Below, piece by piece: positions 15,366 through 26,062 of a DNA stretch of 64,000 nt. The position numbers and the translations under genes were made by a program. The stretch is from an uncultured Nocardioides sp. GTDB taxonomy: Bacteria; Actinomycetota; Actinomycetes; Propionibacteriales; Nocardioidaceae. The stretch spans positions 1 to 64,000 of the forward strand of contig NZ_CANKYS010000013.1 of NCBI RefSeq assembly GCF_947488025.1, read 5' to 3'. The notes below the pieces were generated by a model, which saw only the letters and a list, made by a program, of their open reading frames with translations, was not told where the DNA came from and searched no databases. The first letter of the stretch is position 1, and each line of letters begins with the position of its first letter.

Positions 15366-16931
15366 TCAGCCACCGCCGGCCGGGAGCGCCTCGAGCATGA
15401 TGTCGGGGTTGTCGCGCGCGGTGACCTGGGCGCGCCACTGGTCGACGAAGAGGGCCAGGCGGGTGCCGTCGCTGCGCTCGAGCACCTCGACACCGCGCTT
15501 GCCGGCGAGCGCGGCTGCCCCGTCGGCGTCGGTGCGCCGGGCGACCTGGTAGTCCAGCCGCGAGAAGCGGATGGGCGCGTTGAACTCGTTGGTCATGCGG
15601 TCCTCGACGACCTCGAACTGCATCGGGCCGACGGCGGCGAGGACCGGGTTCTGGTCGCCGCGCAGGTCGGAGCGCAGCACCTGCACCACGCCCTCCTGGT
15701 CGAGCTGCTCGATGCCGCGGCGGAACTGCTTGTAGCGGGAGATGTCGCCGGCGCTGGCGGTGACGAAGTGCTCCGGCGCGAAGCTCGGGACCGGCGGGTA
15801 CTCGATGGGGTCACCGACGTAGACGGTGTCGCCGACCCGCAGGGCCTGCGCGTTGACGAAGCCGATGATATCGCCGGGCTCGGCGCTCTCGACGGCCGCG
15901 GTGTCACGACCGAAGACCGACTGCGCGAACTTCGTGGCGAAGGGGCGGCCGCTGCCGGCGTGGGTGACGACCATGCCGCGCTCGAAGGTCCCCGACACGA
16001 CCCGGGCGTAGGCGAGCCGGTCGCGGTGGGCGTTGTTCATCCCCGACTGCACCTTGAAGACGAACGCGCTGAAGTCGTCGGACGTCTCCCGCACCGAGCC
16101 GTCGACGCCCTCGGTCGCGCTGGGGTCCGGGGCGATGTCGAGCAGCAGGTCGAGCAGCTGCGCGACGCCGAAGTTCTGCAGGGCGGAGGCGAACATCACC
16201 GGCGTCGTCTCGCCGGCCAGGAAGCGCTCCTGGTCGTGGTCGGCCTCGTCGAGGGAGAGCAGCTCGTGCTCCTCGAACGCCGCCTCCCACTGGAAGGAGT
16301 CGTCGTCCTCGACCTCGTCCGCGCCCATCCGCCGCTCGGGCGCGCGGGTCGCGCCGCCGGCGGTGCGGGTGTACTTCACGAACTCGCCCGTACGCCGGTC
16401 CAGCACGCCGCGGAAGTCGCCGGCCTCGCCCACCGGCCAGGTGAGGGGAGTGGGCCGGAGCTTGATCTTCTCCTGGATCAGGTCCATCAGCTCGAGCGCC
16501 GACAACCCGGGCCGGTCCCACTTGTTGATGACCGTCAGGACCGGGATGCCGCGCAGCGCGCACACCTTGAAGAGCTTGAGCGTCTGCGGCTCCAGCCCCT
16601 TTCCGGCGTCGACGAGCATCACGGCGGAGTCGACGGCGGAGAGCACGCGGTAGGTGTCCTCGGAGAAGTCGCTGTGGCCCGGGGTGTCGACGAGGTTGAT
16701 GACGTGGTCGCGGTAGACGAACTGCAGCGCCGCCGACGTGATCGAGATGCCGCGGGCCTTCTCCATCGCCATCCAGTCCGACACGGTGGCCCGCCGGTCG
16801 CCCTTGCCGTGCACCGCGCCGGCCTCGGTGATGACCCGCGCGTGCAGGGCGAGGGCCTCGGTGAGGGTGGACTTGCCGGCGTCCGGGTGGCTGATGACGG
16901 CGAAGGTACGGCGGGGGCGGGTGTCGGGCAC
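15366..16931 (-). CDS. prfC: Peptide chain release factor 3
   Basis: This 521-residue translational GTPase recycles RF1/RF2 from the ribosome after peptide release. G-domain motifs are intact: G1 SHPDAGKSTL, G3 DTPGHSDF and G4 INKWDRP. RGISITSAA is the switch I hallmark of RF3/EF-G-like GTPases. Domain II and the RF3-specific C-terminal domain (FEVVEDRMTNEFNAPIRFSRLDYQVARR) follow, giving the family's usual length. RF3 is present in some actinobacteria but not universal. It is the first gene of the prfC-selO pair. Confidence 0.96.
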   Translation of the reverse strand: MPDTRPRRTFAVISHPDAGKSTLTEALALHARVITEAGAVHGKGDRRATVSDWMAMEKARGISITSAALQFVYRDHVINLVDTPGHSDFSEDTYRVLSAVDSAVMLVDAGKGLEPQTLKLFKVCALRGIPVLTVINKWDRPGLSALELMDLIQEKIKLRPTPLTWPVGEAGDFRGVLDRRTGEFVKYTRTAGGATRAPERRMGADEVEDDDSFQWEAAFEEHELLSLDEADHDQERFLAGETTPVMFASALQNFGVAQLLDLLLDIAPDPSATEGVDGSVRETSDDFSAFVFKVQSGMNNAHRDRLAYARVVSGTFERGMVVTHAGSGRPFATKFAQSVFGRDTAAVESAEPGDIIGFVNAQALRVGDTVYVGDPIEYPPVPSFAPEHFVTASAGDISRYKQFRRGIEQLDQEGVVQVLRSDLRGDQNPVLAAVGPMQFEVVEDRMTNEFNAPIRFSRLDYQVARRTDADGAAALAGKRGVEVLERSDGTRLALFVDQWRAQVTARDNPDIMLEALPAGGG

Positions 16932-16999
16932 CGCTTGAATCTACCGGGCGGGGCGCCCGAGCCGTGCTTCGCCGACCACGCAGTGGCGCACGACCCGGA

Positions 17000-17707
17000 T
17001 CACCTGTCGTGCAGGCCCAGCACGACGCGGGCGAGCCGGACGACGGGGATGTCCGCCCGCCGCGCAGCGTCCTCGAGGTGGGCGCGCGCCTCGGTCACGG
17101 TGATGCCGCGCTGTGCCGCGACGATGCCCGTCGCGGAGTCGAGCCACGCGCGCTCCTGGAGCTGGGCGGGAGCCTGCTCGGCCAGGCCGCGGGTGGAGAA
17201 CGTGAGGTCGGCGTTGGTGACGGCGCCCGGGGCCCACGCGCCGAAGGCTGCCGCGAGCCGCGCGTGCCGGTCGACGAAGGTGTCGGCGGCGTCGCCGTAG
17301 AGGTTGACGGTCGCGATCACGTCGCCGTCGACCACCACCGGGAACGTGAGCGTGCTGTGGACGCCCGCCGCGGCGCTCGCGCGTGCGAAGTCCTGCCAGC
17401 GGGACTCGCTGAGCAGGCCACCGGCCGACGAGGCGATGCCGTGTCCCATCTCGATCGCGTCGACGCACGGACCGCTCGCGAGGTACTGGACGGCGTCCAG
17501 GGTGGCGACCTCCTGGTCCGTGGCCACCAGCGTGAAGGTGAGGTCGAGCTCGCGCGAGGCGATGCTCACGCCGACCAACCCGGGTGCGATGTCCCTGGCG
17601 TGGTCGGCGGTCGCGGTCAACCGCTGCGCCAGGTCGTCGTCCGGGCCGCCGTCGATGTAGGTGTCCAGCTCGCCGAGGGCCTCGAGAGTCTCCGCAATGG
17701 GTTCCAC
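17000..17707 (-). CDS. GAF and ANTAR domain protein
   Basis: 235 residues from GTG 17707. Residues about 15-165 are a GAF domain (LVGVSIASRELDLTFTLVATDQ...YLASGPCVDAIEMG...FPVVVDGDVIATVNLYG). Residues 180-235 are an ANTAR RNA-binding domain (ERAWLDSATGIVAAQRGITVTEARAHLEDAARRADIPVVRLARVVL). ANTAR proteins bind paired hexanucleotide stem-loops and prevent transcription termination. The GAF part would sense a ligand or redox state, as is common in actinobacteria. It stands alone on the minus strand downstream of the ROK gene. Confidence 0.85.
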   Translation of the reverse strand: MEPIAETLEALGELDTYIDGGPDDDLAQRLTATADHARDIAPGLVGVSIASRELDLTFTLVATDQEVATLDAVQYLASGPCVDAIEMGHGIASSAGGLLSESRWQDFARASAAAGVHSTLTFPVVVDGDVIATVNLYGDAADTFVDRHARLAAAFGAWAPGAVTNADLTFSTRGLAEQAPAQLQERAWLDSATGIVAAQRGITVTEARAHLEDAARRADIPVVRLARVVLGLHDR

Positions 17708-17741
17708 AGCCGGGTGGTACCCACTCGCGGGCGACGTATGC

Positions 17742-18980
17742 CTAGACCGCGCCCGTCCGGGCCGCCTGGCGTGCCAGCGCGGCATCGACGGCGCGCGGGG
17801 AGAGCACCGAGTCGAGGGCGAGGCGGACGCAGCCGACCAGCCCGGCGCGGTCCCCGTACGCCGCCGGGACGACCTGCAGGTCGCGACCGGCGAGCGCCGT
17901 GGTGGCACTGAACACGCCCTCGCGGAGGCCGGCGGAGAAGGTGTCGAAGGCCGCGGCCATGTCGCCACCGACGACGACGGTGCGCGGGTTGAGCACGGTC
18001 ACGGTCGCGGCGAGCGCCTCGCCGATGTGGCGCCCGGACTCGCGCACGACGGCGCGCGCCCGCCCGTTGCCCTGCCCGGCCGCGGCCGCCAGGTCGCGCA
18101 CGTGGTGCAGGTCAACGCCGTCGCCGCGCAGCTGCTCGACCAGCGCCCACCCGCTCGCCACGGTCTCCAGGCACCCGGACTCGCCGCAACGGCAGCGGAG
18201 CCCGGCGGCGGCCGGGACCTTGACGTGGCCGAGCTGCCCGGCGGCGTTGCGGTGTCCGCGGACGAGTCGCCCGTCGGCGACGATCGCCAGGCCGACGCCG
18301 GTCGACGCCTTGAGCACGAGCGCCTCGTCGTGCTCCTGCACGGTCGGCGCGACGTCGGCCCGCGCGGTCGGCATCTGCGAGAGCGCCATGACCCGCATGT
18401 CGTTGTCGAGGGTGAGGGGCGCGGCGGTGACGTCGCGGAGGTAGGGCGCCAGGGGCACGCCGTCCCAGCCGGACAGCGCGGGGGAGTCGACGCTCATCGC
18501 CCGGGCGGGGTCGACGGTGCCGGCCAGCGACATGCCCACACCGCGTACGTCGTCACCGCTCCGGCCGAGCTCACCCAGCATCCGATCCAGGTGGCTGACC
18601 ACCAGCGGCATCAGGACGTCGGGACCGGGGCCGGTCTCCTGGTCGAGGCTCACCGACGCGAGCTCCGTGCCGTCGAGCGAGCTGATCGAGAGCTGCGAAC
18701 GGCTGCGGCCGACGGCGACCCCGAGGACCAGCCCGGCCGCACCGTTGAGGACCAGCGTCGTGGCCGGGCGTCCTCCGGTCGCCGACTCCTCCTCACCCTC
18801 GAGCACGAGCCCGGCGTCGGTGAGGGCGGACAGGCGTGCGTTGACGGCGGTGCGTGACAGCCCGGTCGCGCGGCCGAGGGCGCCGCGCGTCGCGGCCTGG
18901 CCGGACCGGATGAGGGCCAGCACCTCGCCGGCGGTCGCCGCGGGCAGGACCGGCGGCGGGGTCGAGGAGGTCTGGGTCAT
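17742..18980 (-). CDS. ROK-family transcriptional regulator
   Basis: This is a 412-residue repressor-type ROK protein. The N-terminal winged HTH (about residues 20-75: EVLALIRSGQAATRGALGRATGLSRTAVNARLSALTDAGLVLE) is followed by a sugar-kinase-like domain. That domain has the ROK zinc cluster CRCGESGCLETVAS and the motif GHRNAAGQLGHV. It is divergent from zwf-edd-eda with about 90 bases between the starts. The intergenic GTCTT-GAA-AAGAC inverted repeat is a good operator candidate. By family and position it probably represses the Entner-Doudoroff operon until a sugar or sugar phosphate is bound. Confidence 0.85.
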   Translation of the reverse strand: MTQTSSTPPPVLPAATAGEVLALIRSGQAATRGALGRATGLSRTAVNARLSALTDAGLVLEGEEESATGGRPATTLVLNGAAGLVLGVAVGRSRSQLSISSLDGTELASVSLDQETGPGPDVLMPLVVSHLDRMLGELGRSGDDVRGVGMSLAGTVDPARAMSVDSPALSGWDGVPLAPYLRDVTAAPLTLDNDMRVMALSQMPTARADVAPTVQEHDEALVLKASTGVGLAIVADGRLVRGHRNAAGQLGHVKVPAAAGLRCRCGESGCLETVASGWALVEQLRGDGVDLHHVRDLAAAAGQGNGRARAVVRESGRHIGEALAATVTVLNPRTVVVGGDMAAAFDTFSAGLREGVFSATTALAGRDLQVVPAAYGDRAGLVGCVRLALDSVLSPRAVDAALARQAARTGAV

Positions 18981-19007
18981 GGTGGGGCGATTGTGGCACC
19001 AGCAAAT

Positions 19008-19024
19008 ATGTCTTGAAAAGACGT
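19008..19024. promoter_or_regulatory. Candidate operator between ROK gene and zwf
   Basis: ATGTCTT-GAA-AAGACGT is an inverted repeat with one mismatch (inner arms GTCTT/AAGAC are perfect) in an AT-richer patch. It is centred 28 bases from the ROK start and 54 bases from the zwf start. It is a natural site for the ROK regulator to act on both genes. Confidence 0.45.
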
Positions 19025-19069
19025 AAGTTCCGTTGCATCCAGACGGAAGCATCCGTACGGTGCTGTGTC

Positions 19070-20544
<1,475 letters not shown>

Positions 20545-20548
<4 letters not shown>

Positions 20549-22431
20549 GCAAGCAGACCGTCCACCCGGTGGTGGCCGAGGTCACCGACCGCATCGTCCG
20601 CCGCAGCGCGGCCACCCGCGCGGCGTACCTCGCCCGCACCGACGCAGCGATCGTCACGGGCCCCGCCCGCGGCAAGCTCGCGTGCGCCAACCTCGCCCAC
20701 GGCTTCGCCGCCGCCGACGAGCCCGTGAAGTCGGGCCTGAAGTCGGGCCGCAAGCCCAACGTCGCGATCGTCTCGTCCTACAACGACATGCTCTCGGCCC
20801 ACCAGCCCTTCCGCGACGTGCCCGAGGTGCTGAAGAAGTCGATCGTCCGCGCCGGCGGTCTCGCGCAGTTCGCCGGGGGAGTGCCGGCCATGTGCGACGG
20901 CATCACCCAGGGCCGCGCGGGCATGGAGCTCTCGCTCTTCAGCCGCGACCTCATCGCGATGTCGACGGCGGTCGCGCTCTCCCACGACATGTTCGACGCG
21001 GCGATGATGCTCGGCGTCTGCGACAAGATCGTGCCGGGGCTGCTCATCGGCGCGCTGTCCTTCGGGCACCTGCCCACGGTCTTCGTGCCGGCCGGGCCGA
21101 TGACGTCGGGGCTGCCCAACGGCGAGAAGGCGCGCGTGCGCCAGCTCTACGCCGAGGGCAAGGTCGGGCGCGAGGAGCTGCTCGAGGCCGAGTCGGCGTC
21201 GTACCACTCGAAGGGCACGTGCACCTTCTACGGCACCGCCAACAGCAACCAGATGCTGATGGAGGTGATGGGCCTGCACCTGCCCGACGCGACGTTCGCC
21301 AACCCCGAGACCCCGCTGCGAGCGGCGCTCGACCGCGCTGCCGGTGCGCGTGCCGTCGCGATCACCCACGCAGGCGGCGAGCCCACCCCGGTCGGGCACA
21401 TGGTCGACGAGAAGGCGATCGTCAACGCCTGCGTCGCGCTGCTGGCGACCGGCGGGTCGACCAACCACACGATGCACCTGGTCGCGATCGCCGCGGCCGC
21501 GGGCATCACCCTCGCCTGGGACGACCTGTCCGACCTCTCGGCGGCCGTGCCGCTGCTGACCCGGATCTACCCCAACGGCTCGGCCGACATCAACCACTTC
21601 GTCGCCGCGGGCGGGACGCCGTTCCTGGTGCACACGCTGCTCAAGCACGGCTACCTCCACGACGACGTGCTCACCGTGTCGGGTCGCGGCCTGTGGCGAC
21701 ACACCCGCGAGGCCCGGCTCGACGGCGAGGGCGACCGGGCCGGGGTGGTGTGGGAGGAAGGGCCCAAGTCGTCCCTCGACACCGACGTGCTGCGCGGCGC
21801 CGACGACCCGTTCGCCCCGGACGGCGGCCTGCGGATGCTGGACGGCCGGCTCGGTCGTGCCGTGGTCAAGACCTCGGCGGTGAAGCCCGAGCACCGGGTC
21901 GTCACGGCGCCCGCGATGGTCTTCGACGACCAGGCCGACTTCCTCGCCGCCTTCAGCGAGGGCCGCCTCGACGGCCGCGACCTCGTCGCCGTCGTGCGCT
22001 ACCAGGGCCCGGCGGCCAACGGCATGCCCGAGCTGCACAAGCTGATGCCTGCCCTCGGCGTGCTGCAGGACCGCGGCCAGCGGGTCGCGATCGTCACCGA
22101 CGGCCGGATGTCCGGCGCCTCCGGCAAGGTCCCGGCCGCCATCCACGTCACCCCGGAGGCCGCCCTCGGCGGGCCGCTGGCACGGGTCCGCGACGGCGAC
22201 CTGGTCACGGTCGACGCCGACGCCGGGGTGCTCGAGGTGGAGCTCCCCGACGCCGAGTTCGAGCGCCGCGAGACCACCGGCCGGGCCCCCCACGACGTCG
22301 AGTGGGCCGGCACCGGACGGGAGCTGTTCTCCGGCTTCCGGGCCATCGTCGGCACCGCCGAGACCGGCGCCAGCGTCATCCGTCCCCTGCCCGCCCCCAC
22401 CGAGGAGGCCCCCGTTGTCCAGCCCGTCTGA
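20545..22431 (+). CDS. edd: Phosphogluconate dehydratase
   Basis: This 628-residue IlvD/Edd-family Fe-S dehydratase converts 6-phosphogluconate to 2-keto-3-deoxy-6-phosphogluconate, the committing step of the Entner-Doudoroff pathway. Conserved blocks are VAIVSSYNDMLSAHQPF, CDGITQGRAGMELSLFSRD, GTCTFYGTANSNQMLMEVMGLHLP and VTDGRMSGASGKVPAAIH. The cluster cysteines fall in the CDG, GVCDK and GTCTFYG segments. Length is normal for Edd and longer than IlvD. ATGA overlap with zwf and a 17-base overlap with eda show a tightly coupled operon. Confidence 0.96.
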
Positions 22432-23083
22432 CGTCCAGCCCGCTCCCGACCTGCTCCGCGACAGCAGCGGCTCGCTCCTGTCACTGGTGCCCGTCGTGCC
22501 GGTGGTCGTGCTCGAGGACCTCGACCACGCCGTGCCCGTCGCCCGGGCGCTCGTCGCCGGTGGCCTGCCGGTCATCGAGCTGACCCTGCGCACCCCGGTC
22601 GCCCTCGACGCCATCGCGGCCATCGCCGCCGAGGTGCCCGACATCCTCGTCGGCGCCGGCACCATCACCTCGCCCGAGCTCGTCTCGCGGGCCGTGGAGG
22701 CCGGGGCGCAGTTCCTCGTCTCGCCCGGCACCACGCCTGGGCTGCTCCGGGAGCTGGCCGGCTCCGGGGTGCCGTTCCTCCCCGGCACCGCCACCGTCTC
22801 CGAGGCCATGGCGGTGCTCGAGGCGGGCTTCTCGGAGATGAAGTTCTTCCCAGCCGAGGCCTCCGGCGGGGCGGCGTACCTGAAGTCGCTGGCCTCACCG
22901 CTGCCGGCGGCCCGGTTCTGCCCGACCGGTGGCATCACCGCCGCCAGCGCGCCGTCCTACCTCTCCCTGCCCAACGTGGGCTGCGTGGGCGGGTCGTGGC
23001 TGACGCCGGCCGACGCGCTCGCCGCCGGGGACTGGGACCGCGTCGTCGCCCTCGCGCGGGAGGCTGCTGCCCTCGGGGCCTGA
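22415..23083 (+). CDS. eda: 2-keto-3-deoxy-6-phosphogluconate aldolase
   Basis: This 222-residue class I aldolase splits KDPG into pyruvate and glyceraldehyde 3-phosphate. The Schiff-base Lys is in SEMKFFPAEASGG, and the catalytic Glu is in VIELTLRT. VGAGTITSPE and CPTGGI complete the family pattern. The start is the TTG at 22415: a full GAGGAGG ribosome-binding site (22402-22408) sits six bases upstream, inside edd, and no ATG or GTG is as well placed. It completes the Entner-Doudoroff operon. Confidence 0.95.
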   Translation: MSSPSDVQPAPDLLRDSSGSLLSLVPVVPVVVLEDLDHAVPVARALVAGGLPVIELTLRTPVALDAIAAIAAEVPDILVGAGTITSPELVSRAVEAGAQFLVSPGTTPGLLRELAGSGVPFLPGTATVSEAMAVLEAGFSEMKFFPAEASGGAAYLKSLASPLPAARFCPTGGITAASAPSYLSLPNVGCVGGSWLTPADALAAGDWDRVVALAREAAALGA

Positions 23084-23091
23084 CCCGGCGC

Positions 23092-23128
23092 TTGCGCGGA
23101 TTCGGACGTACGTCCTAACATTCGTACG
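23092..23128 (+). promoter_or_regulatory. TetR-gene promoter with overlapping palindromic operator, probably leaderless
   Basis: TTGCGC (23092-23097) and TAACAT (23116-23121) are 18 bases apart, a good -35/-10 pair. The perfect palindrome GGACGTACGTCC (23104-23115) fills the spacer, and a second CGTACG-containing element (23123-23136) runs over the start codon. Transcription should begin at or next to the GTG at 23128, i.e. a leaderless mRNA repressed by its own product. Confidence 0.6.
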
Positions 23129-23727
23129 TGCGTACTACCGATGTCACCAAGACGTCTGCCGGCGGCACGGCTCGCCGGGCCCAGCTGGTCGGGTGTGCCA
23201 TCGACGCCCTGGTCGAGCTGGGCTACGCCCGGACGTCGGTCGCCGAGGTGGCCCGCCGCGCCGGGGTCAGCAAGGGCGTGGTGACCTACCACTTCCCCAG
23301 CAAGGAGGACCTCCTCGGCGAGGTGGTCGTCTCGCTCTACCGCGACGCCGGTGAGCAGATCGCGCGAGCGGGCGCCGGCGACTCGGTCATGAGCGAGCTC
23401 GAGGCCTACATCACCAGCAACCTCGCCTTCGTCGCCGAGAACCCCCGGCACGTGCGTGCGGTCATGGAGGTCGCGTCGAACGTGCGGCCGGGGGACGGCC
23501 GAGGCGAGGATCCGCTCGTCACCCACCTGCAGGAGCTGATCGAGCGAGGACAGGCGTCGGGCGAGCTCGCCGGGGTCGTGGACGCCGGGGTGCTCGCCGT
23601 GACGATCCGCGCCTCGATCGACGCCGCTGCGGCACGTGCCGCCGTCGACCCCGCGGCGGATCCTCGGGCCCATGCCCGGCACCTGGCCACCCTGGTGCGC
23701 CTGGCCCTGCGGACCGAGGAACCCTGA
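23128..23727 (+). CDS. TetR-family transcriptional regulator
   Basis: 199 residues from GTG 23128. The TetR HTH is at residues about 18-62 (LVGCAIDALVELGYARTSVAEVARRAGVSKGVVTYHFPSKEDLL), with the usual Y-HF-S-KEDLL end; the rest is the helical ligand domain. Its stop overlaps the ATG of the membrane protein gene that follows, so both are made from one transcript. Palindromes in the promoter indicate autorepression. Ligand unknown; the coupled membrane protein is the likely regulated function. Confidence 0.85.
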   Translation: MRTTDVTKTSAGGTARRAQLVGCAIDALVELGYARTSVAEVARRAGVSKGVVTYHFPSKEDLLGEVVVSLYRDAGEQIARAGAGDSVMSELEAYITSNLAFVAENPRHVRAVMEVASNVRPGDGRGEDPLVTHLQELIERGQASGELAGVVDAGVLAVTIRASIDAAAARAAVDPAADPRAHARHLATLVRLALRTEEP

Positions 23728-24341
23728 TGAAGGCGACCAGGAGCGGCCCGGCCGCGTTCACCGGGTTCCTCCTGCTCGACCTCGTGCTGCCGCTGGCGAC
23801 CTACTACGTGCTGCGCGCGACGGGGGTGTCGGTGTGGACGGCCCTCGTCGCCGGAGCGGCGGTGCCGATGGTCCGCCTGGGTGCGAGCCTCGTCCTCCGC
23901 CGACCCGTGGCACGCGCGAGCCTCTTCACCCTCGCGCTCATCGCGACCGGGACCGCAGTCGGGCTCACGACCGCCGACCCACGGCTGCTGATGGCCCGCG
24001 AGAGCTACCTGACGGGCGTCGCGGGATGCTGGATCCTGCTGTCCCTGCGGGGCCCACGACCCCTCGTCTTCACGGCGACCGCCGGCTTCATGGCCGAGCC
24101 GGCGGCTGAGGAGTGGCACCGGTCGTGGGAGACCAGCGAGGCGTTCCGAAACGCCATGCGGGCCATGACGTGGGGCTTCGGGCTGGCCTTCGTGGTCGAC
24201 GCCGCAGCCCGGGTCGTGATGAGCTACACGCTGCCCCTCGACCTCGTCCCGGTGGCGTCCTCCGCCCTGCTCGTCGTCATGCTGGTCGGCGTCGTCCAGG
24301 CCGGCAAGGCCTGGGGACGTCGCCAGCCCACCGCGCAGTAG
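23727..24341 (+). CDS. VC0807-type integral membrane protein
   Basis: This 204-residue protein has about six hydrophobic helices (starting FTGFLLLDLVLPLATYYVL). It resembles the VC0807 family of uncharacterised membrane proteins, often found next to TetR regulators, with the segment GVSVWTALVAGAAVPMVRLGASLV and a conserved TWGFGLAFVVDAAARVVMSYTLPLD loop. Translation is coupled to the TetR gene (TGATG overlap). Function is not known; a transport or efflux role is a guess from the regulator. Confidence 0.65.
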   Translation: MKATRSGPAAFTGFLLLDLVLPLATYYVLRATGVSVWTALVAGAAVPMVRLGASLVLRRPVARASLFTLALIATGTAVGLTTADPRLLMARESYLTGVAGCWILLSLRGPRPLVFTATAGFMAEPAAEEWHRSWETSEAFRNAMRAMTWGFGLAFVVDAAARVVMSYTLPLDLVPVASSALLVVMLVGVVQAGKAWGRRQPTAQ

Positions 24342-24453
24342 ACCCACCCGACAACCATCTGGACCTCCGCTGCGTCTCAGTGGCACCAGCACCACCGCCC
24401 GCGACCGACGCTCCTGCCGCCATCCGTCGCGCTCGACACCACGAAGGTCACCC

Positions 24454-25740
24454 ATGTCCGTGCGACGTCCTGCCCGCCTGCCCGCCCGCCCTCCTGCCAG
24501 TCTCCTGGCAGTCGCCGCGACCGCCTTGCTGCTCCCCGCCTCCCTGCTCGCCTGGTCGCCCCCCGGCTCCGCCGCGGACCAGGTCGCCGCGGACCAGGTC
24601 GCCACGGACCAGGCAGTCGCAGACGACGCGCCCGCCAGCGTCTCGGTGCGCTCCACCGGTCGCCAGCGGATCCGGCTCGAGGCGCTGCCGCAGGTGGTCC
24701 AGCCGGGCGGCGCCGTGGCCAGCCCCGCGGCCGCCCGGGCCGCGGTCGTCGCCACGCTCCGGCCGATCCGGCCAGGTCGCCGGGTCCAGCTCCAGGTCCA
24801 GGAGGGCGAGACGTGGCGCGCCGTCGCCACGAAGCGGCAGGACCGCCGCGGCCGGGCGCAGTTCGCCGCCGCGGCGTCGGTCGACGGCGCTGCCCTGCGC
24901 TACCGGGTCAAGGCGATGGCGGCGGCCTCGATGAGTCCGGTGAAGAGCACGCCGGTCAGCACCGCCCGCTGGCTCCGCGCGACCTGGACCGACGAGTTCG
25001 ACGGCTCGCAGCTCGACCCGGTCTGGAACCACCGCGGCCGGGAGTACGCCCACGGCAGCAGGCGCTCGTGCGCCAAGGGTGACCCGAGGGCGACCAGCGT
25101 GGGCGGCGGAGCCGTGAGGCTCAGCGTCATCAAGGACCCGGACGCCACGACCCGGTGCCGCATCGAGGGGCGCGACGCCCGCGCCGGGCGGTTCGGCTAC
25201 CGCCTCAACGGCCACATCGGCACCCAGCACGCCTTCGCCTTCCGCTACGGCGTCGCCGCCGCCCGGGTGAAGTTCCACCGGTTGCGCGGGCAGCACGGCG
25301 CGTTCTGGCTGCAGCCGGCCACCGGGATGCACGCCGGAGCGCTCGGCAGCGAGATCGACGTCGTGGAGTACTTCGGCGACCGCCACCCGCAGGGCGGGCT
25401 GGCCTCCTTCATGCACCGCTACGAGGGCAAGCGCCGGATCGCCTCGGGCGGCTGGATCAAGAACTCCCGGTCGTTCCTCGCCGGTCGGCGTGACGGCTGG
25501 TCGAAGAACTACCACGTCTTCTCGGTGGAGTGGACGCCGCGCATGCTGGTCTTCCGCATCGACGGCAAGGAGACCGGGCGCATGCGCGGCAAGATCTCCG
25601 ACGTCCCGCAGTTCCCGATCCTGAGCCTCATCTCGGCCAACTACGAGATCCCGAAGATCAAGGAGAAGCGGCTGCCGCAGCACATGTACGTCGACTGGGT
25701 GCGGGTCTGGGAGACCGGTGGCGAGCCCGCCGGCGGGTGA
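24454..25740 (+). CDS. Secreted glycoside hydrolase family 16 enzyme
   Basis: This 428-residue protein has a twin-Arg-like or Sec signal (basic start, then LLAVAATALLLPASLLAWSPPGSA). A linker with a DQVAADQVATDQ repeat follows, then a beta-rich accessory domain (about residues 60-165) that looks like a carbohydrate-binding or Ig-like module. From about residue 180 (WTDEFDGSQLDPVWNHRGREY) the GH16 jelly roll begins. The catalytic motif is E300-I-D302-V-V-E305: E300 is the nucleophile and E305 the acid/base. The DxxE spacing with two Val is the beta-bulge type. Members cleave beta-1,3 or mixed glucans, agar or carrageenan; substrate cannot be told from sequence. Confidence 0.85.
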   Translation: MSVRRPARLPARPPASLLAVAATALLLPASLLAWSPPGSAADQVAADQVATDQAVADDAPASVSVRSTGRQRIRLEALPQVVQPGGAVASPAAARAAVVATLRPIRPGRRVQLQVQEGETWRAVATKRQDRRGRAQFAAAASVDGAALRYRVKAMAAASMSPVKSTPVSTARWLRATWTDEFDGSQLDPVWNHRGREYAHGSRRSCAKGDPRATSVGGGAVRLSVIKDPDATTRCRIEGRDARAGRFGYRLNGHIGTQHAFAFRYGVAAARVKFHRLRGQHGAFWLQPATGMHAGALGSEIDVVEYFGDRHPQGGLASFMHRYEGKRRIASGGWIKNSRSFLAGRRDGWSKNYHVFSVEWTPRMLVFRIDGKETGRMRGKISDVPQFPILSLISANYEIPKIKEKRLPQHMYVDWVRVWETGGEPAGG

Positions 25741-25998
25741 TCAGCCGCGACCGCCCAGGCCCCGGTAGAGGTCGATCTCCGCGCGCAGCCGCGGCGGCAG
25801 CGGGGCGCCCGCCAGCGCGAGGGCGGCGGCGTAGGCCTCGAGGGCGTCGAGCAGCTCCTTGCGGAGCTGCTGCTGCTCGGCGAGCCGCTTGTCGTGCCGC
25901 GCTCGTTCGAGGACCCGGCGCGCCGTCAGGACGTCCTGGAGCAGCGACGACAGCCGCTGGTGACGCCCGGGATCGAACTCCGGTCCTACTTCCAGCAT
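25741..25998 (-). CDS. Small helical (coiled-coil) protein, unknown
   Basis: 85 residues from ATG 25998 (MLEVGPEFDPGRHQRLSSLLQDVLTARRVLERARHDKRL...). Almost all of it is predicted helix with heptad-like Leu spacing, ending in a Pro turn and a short basic helix. No family is recognised. Its stop lies directly against the GH16 stop (convergent, no gap). It is downstream of the MFS gene on the same strand. Confidence 0.5.
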   Translation of the reverse strand: MLEVGPEFDPGRHQRLSSLLQDVLTARRVLERARHDKRLAEQQQLRKELLDALEAYAAALALAGAPLPPRLRAEIDLYRGLGGRG

Positions 25999-26062
25999 GG
26001 GGCACCTGACCAGTCCAGCAGGGCTGCGGCGCGGTGCCGCAGCGTCGTGGACGCCCCTCAAC

